This document shows, piece after piece, positions 1-11,664 of a DNA stretch of 64,000 nt (its first letter is position 1; the number at the start of each line of letters is the position of its first letter). This DNA is from Tetradesmus obliquus (taxonomy: Eukaryota; Chlorophyta; Chlorophyceae; Sphaeropleales; Scenedesmaceae). A model generated the notes under the pieces. That model was not told the DNA's origin and did no database searches. It saw only the letters and a list, made by a program, of their open reading frames with translations. The stretch spans positions 1,479,501-1,543,500 of the forward strand of contig CP126204.1 of NCBI GenBank assembly GCA_030272155.1, read 5' to 3'. A program made the position numbers and the translations under genes.

Positions 1-216
1 CGCCATGCAGAAACAGTAGGTCCAGCTGGTGAAGGGTCCTTGCTGCTCCAGCGTGCCGCAGAGCTGTTACCGCAAGGGCAGAGCTGTCGAAAGACCGTAT
101 GCCCAGCTGCGGCTACTCCAGCGCCTCTATACCATTTCGATGTAACGGATATAGCTTATATAGCTTATATTTTGCGATGAAACGCTTACCTACGGAATTC
201 AGTATCAATCGAAACG
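1..216 (-). mobile_element. 5' end of a LINE copy running off the left edge
   Basis: This stretch is the reverse complement of about 5,221-5,436, the 5' terminus of the full-length LINE, and ends at the same terminal TTTCGATTG. Two independent copies ending at the same base argue that this is the true 5' end of the element. The rest of the copy lies left of the window. The next 71 bases (217-287, starting ACGGCC) match nothing else I can see here. Confidence 0.85.
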
Positions 217-287
217 GCCTTGTTGACTACGTGTGTGTGTGTTGCCTATTCAATCCTTTCTCGTTAATCACAGGCAGCATCCCATTC

Positions 288-771
288 GTCCTGGATGCCT
301 TTCGGGGCTGCTCCGCAAGGGGCTGTCTGCATGATCGTGTGACAGCGTCTCTTGGTACAAGAGACCTGTGGAGTGAGTGCGGAACAGGTTGCCTCATTCT
401 CTCAATGGATCTTTTTATGGAGCAAGTGCACCGTTATTTAGGTCCGCCCTTGTAACGTTCTTGCTTCAAAAAAAAAAAAAAAAAAAAAAAAAAGACAGCG
501 TCTCTTGGTACAAGAGACCTGTGGAGTGAGTGCGGAACAGGTTGCCTCATTCTCTCAATGGATCTTTTTATGGAGCAAGTGCACAGTTATTTAGGTCCGC
601 CCTTGTAACGTTCTTGCTTCAAAAAAAAAAAAAAAAAAAAAAAAGACAGCGTCTCTTGGTACAAGAGACCTGTGGAGTGAGTGCGGAACAGGTTGCCTCA
701 CTCTCTCAATGGATCTTTTTATGGAGCAAGTGCACAGTTATTTAGGTCAGCCCTTGTAACGTTCTTGCTTC

Positions 772-799
<28 letters not shown>
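288..799 (+). mobile_element. Three head-to-tail LINE 3' tails, each with poly(A)
   Basis: Three consecutive LINE 3' ends each finish in CTTGCTTC plus about 22-28 A. The first starts at GTCCTGGATGCC; the second (494) and third (644) both start at GACAGCGTCTC. Each later unit begins directly after the A-run of the previous one, as expected if new insertions land in an existing poly(A) tail. The first two carry the TCCGCCC variant near the end and the third carries TCAGCCC, so they are not simple copies of one another. Confidence 0.85.
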
Positions 800-803
<4 letters not shown>

Positions 804-925
804 CAATCACGGTCTGTCACACATCACAGGACGTCATTGCGCGACTGTGATTTTAGTGGAGTCTGGGCACTCGGTCAGGTCCTGGATGCCTTTCGGGGCT
901 GCTCCGCACGGGGCTGTCTGCATGA
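800..925 (+). mobile_element. Internal fragment of the LINE 3' UTR
   Basis: It matches about 13,614-13,742 of the full-length element (GGGC, AATCACGG to CATGATC) but has no hairpin, tail or poly(A). It runs directly into satellite sequence at about 926. The abrupt joint looks like recombination rather than insertion. Confidence 0.75.
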
Positions 926-1447
926 TCCTGCCCCCATGACATTCGTACGGCTTCAAATTTGATAAATCAACCTTTTACAAAGAGAGAAAACAATGAATAA
1001 ACTTTCACGAAGCACACCCAGCACATTTTCATCATGGGCCACGAGGGGGGCCGGAGCGAAACTTCAATCATCGCGGCGCATCAAAGGTCGCTGCGCTTAT
1101 TTTTTTTTTTTTTTGAAGCAAGAACGTTACAAGGGCTGACCTAAATAACTGTGCACTTGCTCCATAAAAAGATCCATTGCTGCGCTTATTTTCGTATGTC
1201 AGTCCCAGGCATGTGAGGGCCTAACATGCTTGGTCATGGAACGTCCGGGATAAAATCGTCCAGTAGGAATTTAAGCCGGCCAGTGAGTTTCCAGTGGCGG
1301 TTCACAGACACCCTTGCCAACCCGCATCCTGCCCCCATGACATTCGTACGGCTTCAATTTTGATAAATCAACCTTTTACAAAGAGATAAAACATTGAATA
1401 AACTTTCACGAAGCTTACCCAGCACATTTCCATAATGGGCCACATCA
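926..1447 (+). repeat. Satellite units with LINE insertions
   Basis: Two units of the 312-333 bp satellite have anchors GACATTCGTACGG at 938 and 1,338. The spacing of 400 bp becomes the usual 312-333 bp once the short LINE insertion at 1,104-1,178 is subtracted. The right end is interrupted by the minus-strand LINE at 1,448. Confidence 0.85.
1104..1178 (-). mobile_element. Very short LINE insertion with target-site duplication
   Basis: A T-run is followed by about 64 bp of the LINE 3' end in minus orientation. It is flanked by GCTGCGCTTATTTT at 1,090-1,103 and again at 1,179-1,192. This target-site duplication shows a genuine retro-insertion into the satellite, truncated after about 64 bases. 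Confidence 0.85.
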
Positions 1448-3666
1448 TTTTTTTTTTTTGAAGCAAGAACGTTACAAGGGCGGACCTAAATAACTGTGCA
1501 CTTGCTCCATAAAAAGATCCATTGAGAGAATGAGGCAACCTGTTCCGCACTCACTCCACAGGTCTCTTGTACCAAGAGACGCTGTCACACGATCATGCAG
1601 ACAGCCCCTTGCGGAGCAGCCCCGAAAGGCATCCAGGACCTGACCGAGTGCCCAGACTCCACTAAAATCACAGTCGCGCAATGACGTCCTGTGATGTGTG
1701 ACAGACCGTGACTGGCCCTTGAAACAAAATCTGTCCATGGCGTAACTGTCAGCTATCACTGCATGGTGACTTGTACACCTCTACAAGCTGCACTTTACAG
1801 GCAGCATTACGACACCTACACAAGACGCCTATTAATAGGTGACGGATTGTCGACACAGACAATCCCCACCTGACTATTCATTGACTCTCCACTTCATGCA
1901 AAGCACACCCTGCTACTGACCGAACATACACCTATGAGATATGTGGCATTCTGTAGGAAATGACACCACCTCAGGCACACAAAGCCACACACACACAAAC
2001 TAATCCACACATGCTGCACACATCCTCGTACACTGCTACCCACACGCACGCATACATAACGTACTCTGCTACCCACTCACATGCATACATAACGTATCCC
2101 GGCCATCAGCTTATCCTTTGCCATACTATTTTGCAACACATCACAACGAGGAACGACGGCCACTACTCCAACGAATGCATTGTACCCCCCGCCCGAACCG
2201 TCAAAACAGACCACCACGCCTCGTAGACCCGTGCCCAATCCATCCCTCACATGCCAGCCGCGCTGGCCCGAACCTTGATGCGCCCATTTGCGCCCATCCT
2301 ATACAGTGCTCCCCACTTCTGCTCAAAGTCAACAAGTTTGATCTCAGGCGACCTTCCCTGCAGCCATGCAAACGGTATCCCACAACCTATCCTAACATCT
2401 ACTTCCACCCTATCCCACTCCCTCTGAATTTGCTGCCGCAGCTCTGCCAGAAACCTACACGCCACAGCCTTAGCAGCGTATGATGAGCTGCCCGGCTCGC
2501 CAGTTGTACCCCGTTGCCTGCCCATGCTGCTGCTTCTGCTGTCCTCTGCATCGCTGATGCCGTGGCTCTGAGATTGAGAATTGTTGCCTGCATTGCGGCT
2601 GCCGCTGCCATCGCTGCCATCTGCACTGGCCACAATCACGCCAGGCCTGATGCTGCTGCAACGCACCACCCAAATGGACTCCAGCAGCAGCAGACGCAGC
2701 TGCGTCCACATCTGCTGCTGCCCTGCTGGCGGGGCCCACACACTGAAGTCATCCAGCAGCAGCAGACGGCTGTTATTAACAGGGACCACTGCTCCGGGCT
2801 GCACACGCTGCCACACCTGTTGCGCGTACCACTGCCACGCTGCTGCAGCTACAGGGCACTCCACTAACAAGTGGGTGAGGGTCTCCAGTTGCTGCGGCTG
2901 CTGGCACTGCTGTGCTGGGCAGGTAAAGTGAGCCGGCGCGTGTCTGCTGGATGCCAGCATGCGCCGTGCGCCTACCTTCACTCCTGCATGCAGAAGCCGC
3001 CAGCCAAACACTCGCAGCCGCCTCGGCAGCTGGGTGTCTTTTAGCCGCTGATAACTCGCCACCCAGCGGTGCTGCCTGGCATTGGCAGCACCCATGGAGT
3101 GAGTGATCGGGTCCAGTAGATCATTGTGTGCTGGGCAGCTGATGCGCTGCTGTTGCTGCTCCTGTTGCTGCCGTTGAGCTGTGACTACTGCTGCTGCTGT
3201 TGCCGCGCGCTGTCTTGGCAGCTCCCGCTCCCTGGACGGATCCATCCAGGACGCATGGTAAGCCGCCATCATAGCTGCGTCGCTAAACCGCTGGCTGCCA
3301 CTGCTGCTGCTGCTACGATTGCCAGGCGCCTCGCTATTTTGCTGCATTTGCTGGAAGGACCGTTTCTGAGCTGCCTCCATCTCCTGCAAGCCGTCCTGTG
3401 GCGCCTCAGCACCCAGGCGGTTGCGCCACAGGCGCGGGCGCATGCCGACACCTGATACCCATCCCTCTTTGCACTGCCGACTGCATTGCTCCTGCAGCAG
3501 CCTGCATGTTGCCACCTTTGGCGTGAACTGCAGCAAGCTGACAGCAAACCCCATCCCCCATACACTAGGATCTACGCGAATGTCTGCCCAAGCCCCCACC
3601 AGGTACCATGACGGCGTGCTTCGCGATTGCTGCTGCTGCTGCTGCTGTTGCGGGTGCTGTCCTTGG

Positions 3667-3711
<45 letters not shown>

Positions 3712-3957
3712 CCCTGGTGGTGCTGCTGCTGCTGCTGCTGCTGCTGCCGTTCCTGTTGTTGCTGCTGTCGCGGCTGTTGCTGTTGCCATGCAGCTGGCTG
3801 CTGCAGCTGCTGCTGCTGACGTTCCTGTTGTTGCTGCTGTCGTGGCTGCCGCTGTTGCCGTGCTGCTGGCTGCTGCCGCTGTTGCTGCTGCTGCTGCCGC
3901 TGCTGCCGCTGCTGTTGTTGCCGCTGAAATGCAGGGTGCGGCACTGCTGTTACATCA
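1448..3957 (-). mobile_element. 5'-truncated LINE copy with target-site duplication
   Basis: Poly(T) at 1,448-1,459 is followed by the 3' UTR and the last third of ORF2 on the minus strand, truncated at 3,957. It is flanked by AATGGGCCACATCA at 1,434-1,447 and 3,958-3,971. Its sequence is nearly identical to the full-length copy, so the insertion is recent. The inner poly-glutamine tracts differ in length from the other copies. Confidence 0.9.
2247..3944 (-). pseudogene. LINE ORF2, C-terminal fragment (open frame, 565 codons)
   Basis: This is the C-terminal third of the LINE ORF2 protein: a glutamine-rich tract, then a conserved region, then the zinc-binding segment with CPAQQC and HLLVECP (zf-RVT type), ending at the same stop codon as the full-length protein. 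There is no internal stop. The endonuclease and reverse transcriptase domains are missing because the copy is 5'-truncated, so it cannot be autonomous. The apparent first Met (MPHPAFQ) is an internal codon of the parent frame. Confidence 0.85.
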
Positions 3958-4030
3958 AATGGGCCACATCACAGGACGTCATTGCGCGACTGTGCTTTTA
4001 GTGGAGTCTGGGCACTCGGTCAGGTCCTGG

Positions 4031-4072
<42 letters not shown>

Positions 4073-4230
4073 AAGCAAGAACGTTACAAGGGCGGACCTA
4101 AATAACCGTGCACTTGCTCCATAAAAAGATCCATTTAGAGAATGAGGCAACCTGTTCCGCACTCACTCCACAGGTCTCTTGTACCAAGAGACGCTGTCAC
4201 ACGATTTTTTTTTTTTTTTTTTCACACGAT
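3958..4230 (-). mobile_element. Nested LINE 3' pieces and a poly(T)-only insertion
   Basis: First comes a plus-strand 3' UTR fragment (3,965-4,037). A minus-strand tail copy follows, with about 35 T and then GAAGCAAG to GCTGTCACACGAT. Inside that lies a run of about 16 T flanked on both sides by TCACACGAT (4,197-4,205 and 4,222-4,230). The last run contains no LINE sequence beyond its tail, yet it has a target-site duplication. Confidence 0.8.
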
Positions 4231-4575
4231 CATGCAGACAGCCCCTTGCGGAGCAGCCCCGGACAAAAGCTGCGCCACCCAGAGCAGAGGTGGGGAAGCA
4301 CCACCTGCGCTGTCCAAGGAGCGGCATGCCAGGCGGCCGCAGCTTGACAACCACAGGGCGGTGATCTGAAGGCTGCCTCATGTGCTGTGTGGCCTTCTGC
4401 AGCCAGCCCTCCTCAACCAGGTCTGCTGACAAGAAGACATAGTCAATCCTGCCGGCTGACGTGGCTTGATTTGCTGCTGCTGGCTGGCCCTGATCTCGCC
4501 TGCTGCCTGCTGCTGCTGCAGCCGCTACTGCAGCCGCCGCGGCTGCAGCATGAGCTGTGGCTGTAGCGTCTGTTA

Positions 4576-4627
<52 letters not shown>

Positions 4628-4804
4628 GGCTGCCGCGTTGCTGCTGCCAGCTGCGCTGCCATGGTAGCTGTAATGCGTAGGCTGCCTGGCGTGCGGGTTG
4701 CAGTGTCGCCACGCATCCACCAGGCCCGAGCGCACAGTGACGCGCTGCAGCTGCGCTGCCCCCACCATGCGGCGCGAGTGTCGCGCCCGCGTGCCAGCCA
4801 CTGG
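4223..4804 (-). mobile_element. Internally deleted LINE: endonuclease fragment fused to 3' UTR
   Basis: Bases 4,262-4,804 match the full-length element at about 8,242-8,784 on the opposite strand (part of the ORF2 endonuclease, including the poly-alanine stretch). Bases 4,223-4,261 match 3' UTR near 13,712-13,750. About 4.9 kb has therefore been lost, including the whole reverse transcriptase. The joint shows 2-3 bases of shared sequence. The ends do not read GT..AG, so splicing of the RNA is not supported. Confidence 0.8.
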
Positions 4805-5211
4805 CTTTTTTTTTTTTTTTTTTTTTTTTTTTTTGAAGCAAGAACGTTACAAGGGCTGACCTAAATAACTGTGCACTTGCTCCATAAAAAGATCCATTGA
4901 GAGAGTGAGGCAACCTGTTCCGCACTCACTCCACAGGTCTCTTGTACCAAGAGACGCTGTCACACGATCATGCAGACAGCCCCTTGCGGAGCAGCCCCGA
5001 AAGGCATCCAGGACCTGACCGAGTGCCCAGACTCCACTAAAATCACAGTCGCGCAATGACGTCCTGTGATGTGTGACAGACCGTGACTGGCCCTTGAATC
5101 AAAATCCGTCCATGGCGCAACTGTCAGCTATCACTGCATGGTGACTTGTACACCTCTACAAGCTGCACTTTACAGGCAGCATTACGACACCTACACAAGA
5201 CGCCTATTAAG
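4805..5211 (-). mobile_element. Minus-strand LINE 3' UTR copy abutting the full-length element
   Basis: About 30 T are followed by 377 bases of 3' UTR, ending at CGCCTATTAA in the middle of a 12-bp palindrome. It stands head to head with the full-length plus-strand LINE, separated by GGTAGG and a short T-run. I could not find a target-site duplication for it. Confidence 0.8.
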
Positions 5212-5220
5212 GTAGGTTTT

Positions 5221-5588
5221 TTTCGATTGATACTGAATTCCGTAGGTAAGCGTTTCATCGCAAAATATAAGCTATATAAGCTATATCCGTTACATCGAAA
5301 TGGTATAGAGGCGCTGGAGTAGCCGCAGCTGGGCATACGGTCTTTCGACAGCTCTGCCCTTGCGGTAACAGCTCTGTGGCACGCTGGAGCAGCAAGGACC
5401 CTTCACCAGCTGGACCTACTGTTTCTGCATGGCGAATTACGTTCGTGAGCTGAGCTGAAGAGCTTGCATGCAGCTGAGCTGGGCGTGCCAGTGACAGCAG
5501 CAGCAGCAGCAGCAGCAGCGGCAACAGCACCAGGGAAGGCAATCACTTGCTGCACCGCTCTCCGGCTATGTATAGCATTCCTGGTTAG
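5221..5588 (+). promoter_or_regulatory. LINE 5' UTR, presumed internal promoter
   Basis: These 368 bases precede ORF1. They include an AT-rich direct repeat (TATAAGC, TATATAAGC) about 45 bp from the 5' end. LINEs of this type are transcribed from a promoter within the 5' UTR. That this sequence acts so here is inference from position and composition. Confidence 0.4.
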
Positions 5589-6724
5589 ATGTTTTCAGTA
5601 CATGAGAGTAGAATGCTTCACAGCAACAGCATGTGGGGACAGGGGCAGCAGCAGCCACACAGTATTCACAGGCGACAGCAGCAGCTGCATCAATGCCAGC
5701 AGCACAGGCGGGTACCGGCGGCGCCTGCACGCCCCCGATGCCCGGGGGGCAACTGGTGCTTCTCACCCAGCCGGTTGCTATCTTGTAGCAAACTGCAGGC
5801 ACAACCCATGCTGACAGCAGACCCCCCAGCACTCAGCGGCCTATGCGCGCTCAGCGTGCGTCTGTATGTGGGCGAGGCACAGCAGCAGTACCAGGGAAGT
5901 AACCAGCAGCATATGGCCAAGGCCTATGCATCGCAGTACCGGCTGCTGACGACAGCAATAACTCAGCGAGGCCAGCAGCAGGACGGTCCAGGCTGCAGCA
6001 CCTTCATGCAGCTCGCGCAGGCACACCGCATGTGCAGCACAGAGGAGGCGAAGGGCAGCAGCGGGTATGTGGACCTGCTGCTGCAGCCTGCCAACGTTGC
6101 GGTTGCAGCCGCAATGCAGTGCATAAAGAACGGCGGTGTAGAGGTGGCGGACCGCCGTATCCGCGCGGGCTGGTCACCAGCAGCAGCAGAGCCGGATGAA
6201 GCAGTACGCATCGTCTTCGCCAACCCGCCGCTGCACCAGGCACGGAAAGGGTTCACACGTGTGGTGCTAGCAGCGGCAGGATACCGCCACCTGAGGGTGG
6301 TTCACGAGCAGCTGGGGTGCAGCCGGCAGACTGGAAATGCAGCAGCGCGCGTCCCATGCGCTGACAGCATTGTAGCCTTTGTGGCTGCAGAGGACGCGGA
6401 CCTCATCCTGCGCAAACTGCCGGACGCTTTTGAGGTGCCCGGCAGGCCCGGGCTGCCTACCACCATCTTTGTGGACGGCCGCACGGCGCAGCAGCCGCAG
6501 CGATGGGAAGAGGAGCAGCTGGTACAACTGGAGATACGGCAGCTGGGCCGTGAACTACAGCAGGAACTGCTGCTGGAGACAGCACAGCAGCAGCAGCAGC
6601 AGCAACAACAACAACAGCAGCAGCAGCGGCAGCAGCACCATGAGCAGCAGCAGCAGCAGCACAACGCAGATGATGTTGCTATGGAAGACGCGGCGGCCCT
6701 GGCCCATGCATTAACACAGCAGCC

Positions 6725-6756
<32 letters not shown>

Positions 6757-6886
6757 CGCCCCAGCAGCTGCAACAGCAGCAGCAGACTGGTGATGATGCA
6801 GAGATGGAGGACGCGCATGTGCAGTCAGGAGCAGCCATACCTCGACAGCTGCCGTTGCCGCAGCAGCAACAACACCTGCTGCAAAT

Positions 6887-6927
<41 letters not shown>

Positions 6928-7700
6928 CCACAGCGCAGACTGCTGCTGCCTGCATGGATGCAGCATTCCCTCTGGACCCGTTTGCCCAGCAGCCGGATGC
7001 AGCTGCCGCCACAGCCACGCCAGCAGGAGCAGCCGCCGCAGCAGCAGCAGCAGCAGCAGAGATAGCCCGGCCAGGCCAATGCCACACGGAGATGGAGGAG
7101 TCCCTCAGCGATACCCTGCAGGGCAAACTGGACAGTGGCCAGTTCACTGAGCAGGTGAAGGGAGATATGCTGAGTGCGTTCTACATGCAGCATGGTGCAG
7201 CCTTAGTGTCTAAAGCAGAAGAGGCGCTGTTTGTGCAGCAGTGGCTGCAGCAGCACTTCCCTGCTGTTGCAGCAGCCTCATACGAGGATGCTGAGTATGG
7301 TAGGGGAGGGATGAGCACAGTTGCGGCTGGAGCAACGGCAGCAGCAGACAGCAACACAGCTCAGGGCAGGGGCCAGGGGGCTAAGGGTAGGACGGCGCGG
7401 CAGTCTGCTGCAACAGCAGCTGCAGCAGCAGCTGCAGCAGCAGCAGCAGCGGCGAAGTCGACCAGGACAGCAACACCAGCAGCAGCAGGTGCAGCATCGT
7501 CACCACCCGTAGGGCGCTACCCCAGCCGGCAGCGCAAGGAGCCAAACCCTGTCTTTGGCCACAACGTCAACAACTTTGCAGTACTAGCGTCACTGCCGCA
7601 GCAGCAGCACCACAACACAATAGTAACAGCGACACAGCCAGCCACGCAGCCTGCCACTCCAGCACAGAAGTCCCGCCTTCGCGGCGGGCGCGGCTCTTAA
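5589..7700 (+). CDS. LINE ORF1 protein (gag-like, glutamine-rich), 703 aa
   Basis: By position this is the first protein of the LINE, expected to bind the element RNA as a ribonucleoprotein with ORF2. A conserved-looking, non-repetitive part at about residues 160-300 (VRIVFANPP, then FTRVVLAAAGY and IVAFVAAEDADLILRKLP) has alternating hydrophobic residues compatible with an RRM-like or transposase_22-like fold, but I cannot confirm this. Residues of about 330-450 are runs of Gln broken by acidic patches (DDVAMEDAA, DDAEMEDA). The C-terminal third contains poly-Ala and a basic Ser/Pro/Arg tail. I see no CCHC zinc knuckle. The stop codon TAA (7,698-7,700) shares its last A with the ATG of ORF2, suggesting termination-reinitiation. 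The first in-frame ATG is used as start; a later one (MWGQ) is possible. Confidence 0.8.
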
Positions 7701-8419
7701 TGCCGCCAACAGGAGCGCACGGACTGCGGCCCCTCTGCGTGGCAGCTGTCAATGTCAACGGCTTGGCTGCTGCAGGCAAGCGAAGGGATTTCTTTGCTTG
7801 GCTGCAGAAGCAGGCGTCTGATGTTGTGTTGCTTTCAGAAACCCACAGCAGGTCCGACCAGCAGATGCAGCAGTGGGCGCAGCAGGGAGCAGGGCACGGC
7901 AGGCCGTGGCAAGGGTACTGCTATGCAAATAGCAAGCCCTTGGAAGTTGGCGTACAAGCTTCAGTTGGGGTGGCAGTACTGCTAAGTCAGAGAATAGTTC
8001 AACAGGACACAGAACCTGTGATTGAGTTTACAGACGGGCAGGGCAGGTTACTCAGGGTAGCCTGGACAACGCCGTGGGGCCAGCAGCTGGCAGCGGTGGC
8101 GGTGTATGCGCCGCACGAACCCACGGGGCGCCCAGCCTGGCTTCAGGGGCCTTATCAGGAGGCACTGGAGGCAGGCGCGCAGGGGTCCAGCCTGATTGTG
8201 GGCGGGGACTTCAACTGTGCCTTGCAGGAAATCGACGTGCAGCCAGTGGCTGGCACGCGGGCGCGACACTCGCGCCGCATGGTGGGGGCAGCGCAGCTGC
8301 AGCGCGTCACTGTGCGCTCGGGCCTGGTGGATGCGTGGCGACACTGCAACCCGCACGCCAGGCAGCCTACGCATTACAGCTACCATGGCAGCGCAGCTGG
8401 CAGCAGCAACGCGGCAGCC

Positions 8420-8463
<44 letters not shown>

Positions 8464-11400
8464 CACAGCAATAACAGACGCTACAGCCACAGCTCATGCT
8501 GCAGCCGCGGCGGCTGCAGTAGCGGCTGCAGCAGCAGCAGGCAGCAGGCGAGATCAGGGCCAGCCAGCAGCAGCAAATCAAGCCACGTCAGCCGGCAGGA
8601 TTGACTATGTCTTCTTGTCAGCAGACCTGGTTGAGGAGGGCTGGCTGCAGAAGGCCACACAGCACATGAGGCAGCCTTCAGATCACCGCCCTGTGGTTGT
8701 CAAGCTGCGGCCGCCTGGCATGCCGCTCCTTGGACAGCGCAGGTGGTGCTTCCCCACCTCTGCTCTGGGTGGCGCAGCTTTTGTCTCAGCTATGCAGGAG
8801 AGCCTGTCAGCAGCGGTGGAGCAGCAGCAGCAGCAGCGGCCGCGCAACAACCCAGCAGCTGAGTTTGAGCACCTTAAGCAGCATGCTGTGACTGCCACTG
8901 CAGTCATAATGCAGCGACAGAGGCTGCAGCAGCAGGCAGAACTTAGGCGGCTGCGCAGGGCGGTGGCAACAGCCGGCTGGCAGCAGCGCCAGCACAGCAA
9001 TGGGCAGACGCAAACCAACCTTCAGCATGCAGAACAGCAGTTGCTGGATTATGAAGTGCAGCAACGCCAGCAGCAGCAGGAGAAGACTGATGCGATGTAC
9101 GAGCTGTACGCTGATGGCCCGTCTAGCTTTTGGGGAGCGAGGCTAGGGCAGGCCGTGCCGGAGCCGCAGTATATCAGCGCTGTGGCTGCAGCAGATGGCA
9201 CCACAGTGTCCACTGGCAGCAGCGAGGGCGCGGCAGCAGCAGGCAGCCTGCTTGCAGACTTTTATGACCCTGCAGAAGACGGGCTGTTCTCGCGACGCCC
9301 CACCGACCCACAGCAGCAGCAGGAGCTGCTTGCGTGTGTGGATAAGCAGCTTTCTTCGGAGCAGCAACAGCAATGCCTGGGCCCTGCAGGCGACGGCACC
9401 ATCACCTTGGAGGAGGCGACAGCGGCACTCAACAGCATGCCTAGAGGGAAGGTGCCAGGCAGCGATGGGCTCACGTATGAGTTCTATAGCGCATTCTGGG
9501 AGCAGCTAGGACCAGCTTTTGTGGCAGCATGCAACTTCCGGTTTGGTCTGGAGGGGGCGCTGCTGTCTCCGCAGCAGCGCCTTGGGCTCATCACCTTACT
9601 GTTCAAGGGTGGCGGTAAGCCAAGGGACCAGGCTGCCAGCTACCGCCCCATCACGCTGATGAACTGTGATGTGAAAATTCTGGCGAAGGTGGTGGTGCTG
9701 CGGGCGGCGCCAGTGCTGGACAGCGTCGTGGACAGCACTCAGACAGCGTTTGTTCCAGGCAGGGACATTGCAGACAATGTGCTGCTGCACCTGGAGGAAG
9801 TTGACTTCCTCAGGACGCAGCAGCAGCCCGGCTGCATTTTGTTTCTGGATTTTGAGAAGGCCTATGACAGGCTAGACAGGGAATGGCTGATGAAGTGCAT
9901 GGCAGCAATGCAGTTCCCGCCAGGCATGCGTAGGTGGGTACAGCTGCTGCTGGCAGGCACACAGGGCCGCATCGTGTTCAACGGCGGCCACCTCAGCAGG
10001 GTGTTTGACATCCCCTCTGGCTGCGCGCAGGGCAGCCCACTCAGCCCGCTGCTGTATGTGCTAGCAGCGCAGCCGCTGGCGGCCAAATGCAGAGCGCTGC
10101 AAGCAGCAGGGGAAGTGGACAGCATCAGCATGCCCGATGGCTCAGCAGCACCCTGCAGCATGCAGCATGCAGACGACACCACCCTGCACGCCGCCAGCAG
10201 GCAAGGCGTTGCTGTGCTGGTGAGGAAAGCAGTACAGCCGTTTTGTGCAGCGAGTGGCGCCAAGCTGGGAGTCAGCAAGTGCCAGGGCATGGAAGTGGGC
10301 ACGCAGCAGCCGTTTGTAGGGGTAGATCCAGCCACGCAGATACCGTTCCATGATACAGCACTACACCCGATCAGGCACCTGGGTCTGCTGCTGTCAGCAG
10401 CAGGCGCAGAGCCGCATGCAGCAGCGCTGTACACGCAGCGCCTGCAAACCATCACATACCGGGCGCGGCAGTGGGCACGGCAGAATCTCAGCTATTTGGG
10501 GCGCTGCGCAGTTGCGCAGCAGATGATGGCATCTTGCATCACCTATCATGCGCAGTTCGTGCCAGTCCCAGTAGATATCATGGCCAGGATGCACCGCCGC
10601 CTCTTAGGGTTTGTGACAGAGCAGGGCTGCGCTCGAGAAGCCAACATCCGGCAGTGGAATGAAAGCCCTCCGGCAGCAGTGGCCAGCCTGCCTTTCAGCA
10701 TGGGCGGAATGAGGCAGGTTGATGTCAGGGCGCACGCCACAGCAATGCAGGCACGTACAGCAGCAGCATTGCTGTCGCCGCGGCGAGCCCCATGGAAGGC
10801 CTTCATGCGGGCCAACCTGCGCCACGCACTGCCAGGACTAGGGGAGGCAGCGTTGGTGCAGCGATCAAAGGCGCCGCTGCAGGCTGCCGCCAGGGGCGGC
10901 AGGCTGCCGCTGCGCCTATCAGCATACATAGAGGCGCTGCAAAGCGTGGGCATTCACAGGCACGTCGAGCACAGCGCCATGACCAGCCAGCAGATCCAGC
11001 TTGAGCTGCTGGTGGGGAACCACAGCGTGGGCAGCAGCTCAGATGGGCAGATGTTGGCAGCAGCCGGTGCCCTCCCTGCTCAGCTGCGCCACGGCGCAGG
11101 CACCACACTGGGGCAGGTGCAGCAGCAGCTAACTGGACAGCCGCAGCAAGATGGCATTGTGCTGCCGCCGGCATGGCTGCACACTCTGCGGGAGGGCAGC
11201 ACAGGTGCATGGCAGACCGACACGCAGCAACAATGGGCACAACAGTTGCAGCACGACGGCACCACCAAGTGCTACAAGGTGCAGCAGGATGGCAGCTTGA
11301 AGGCCACAACAGCTGTCCTAATGGACACAGCAGCCCTCCAATGGGCGCCATGTTGTGTGGTAGATGTAACAGCAGTGCCGCACCCTGCATTTCAGCGGCA

Positions 11401-11607
11401 ACAACAGCAGCGGCAGCAGCGGCAGCAGCAGCAGCAACAGCGGCAGCAGCCAGCAGCACGGCAACAGCGGCAGCCACGACAGCAGCAACAACAGGAACGT
11501 CAGCAGCAGCAGCTGCAGCAGCCAGCTGCATGGCAACAGCAGCAGCCGCGACAGCAGCAACAACAGGAACGGCAGCAGCAGCAGCAGCAGCAGCAGCACC
11601 ACCAGGG

Positions 11608-11664
<57 letters not shown>

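Noticed and set aside
1-300. Chromosome end
   Set aside because: No TTTAGGG-type or similar telomere array is visible, and the left edge cuts through a LINE copy.
5589-7700. CCHC zinc knuckle in LINE ORF1
   Set aside because: Cysteines are few and none have C-x2-C-x4-H-x4-C spacing.
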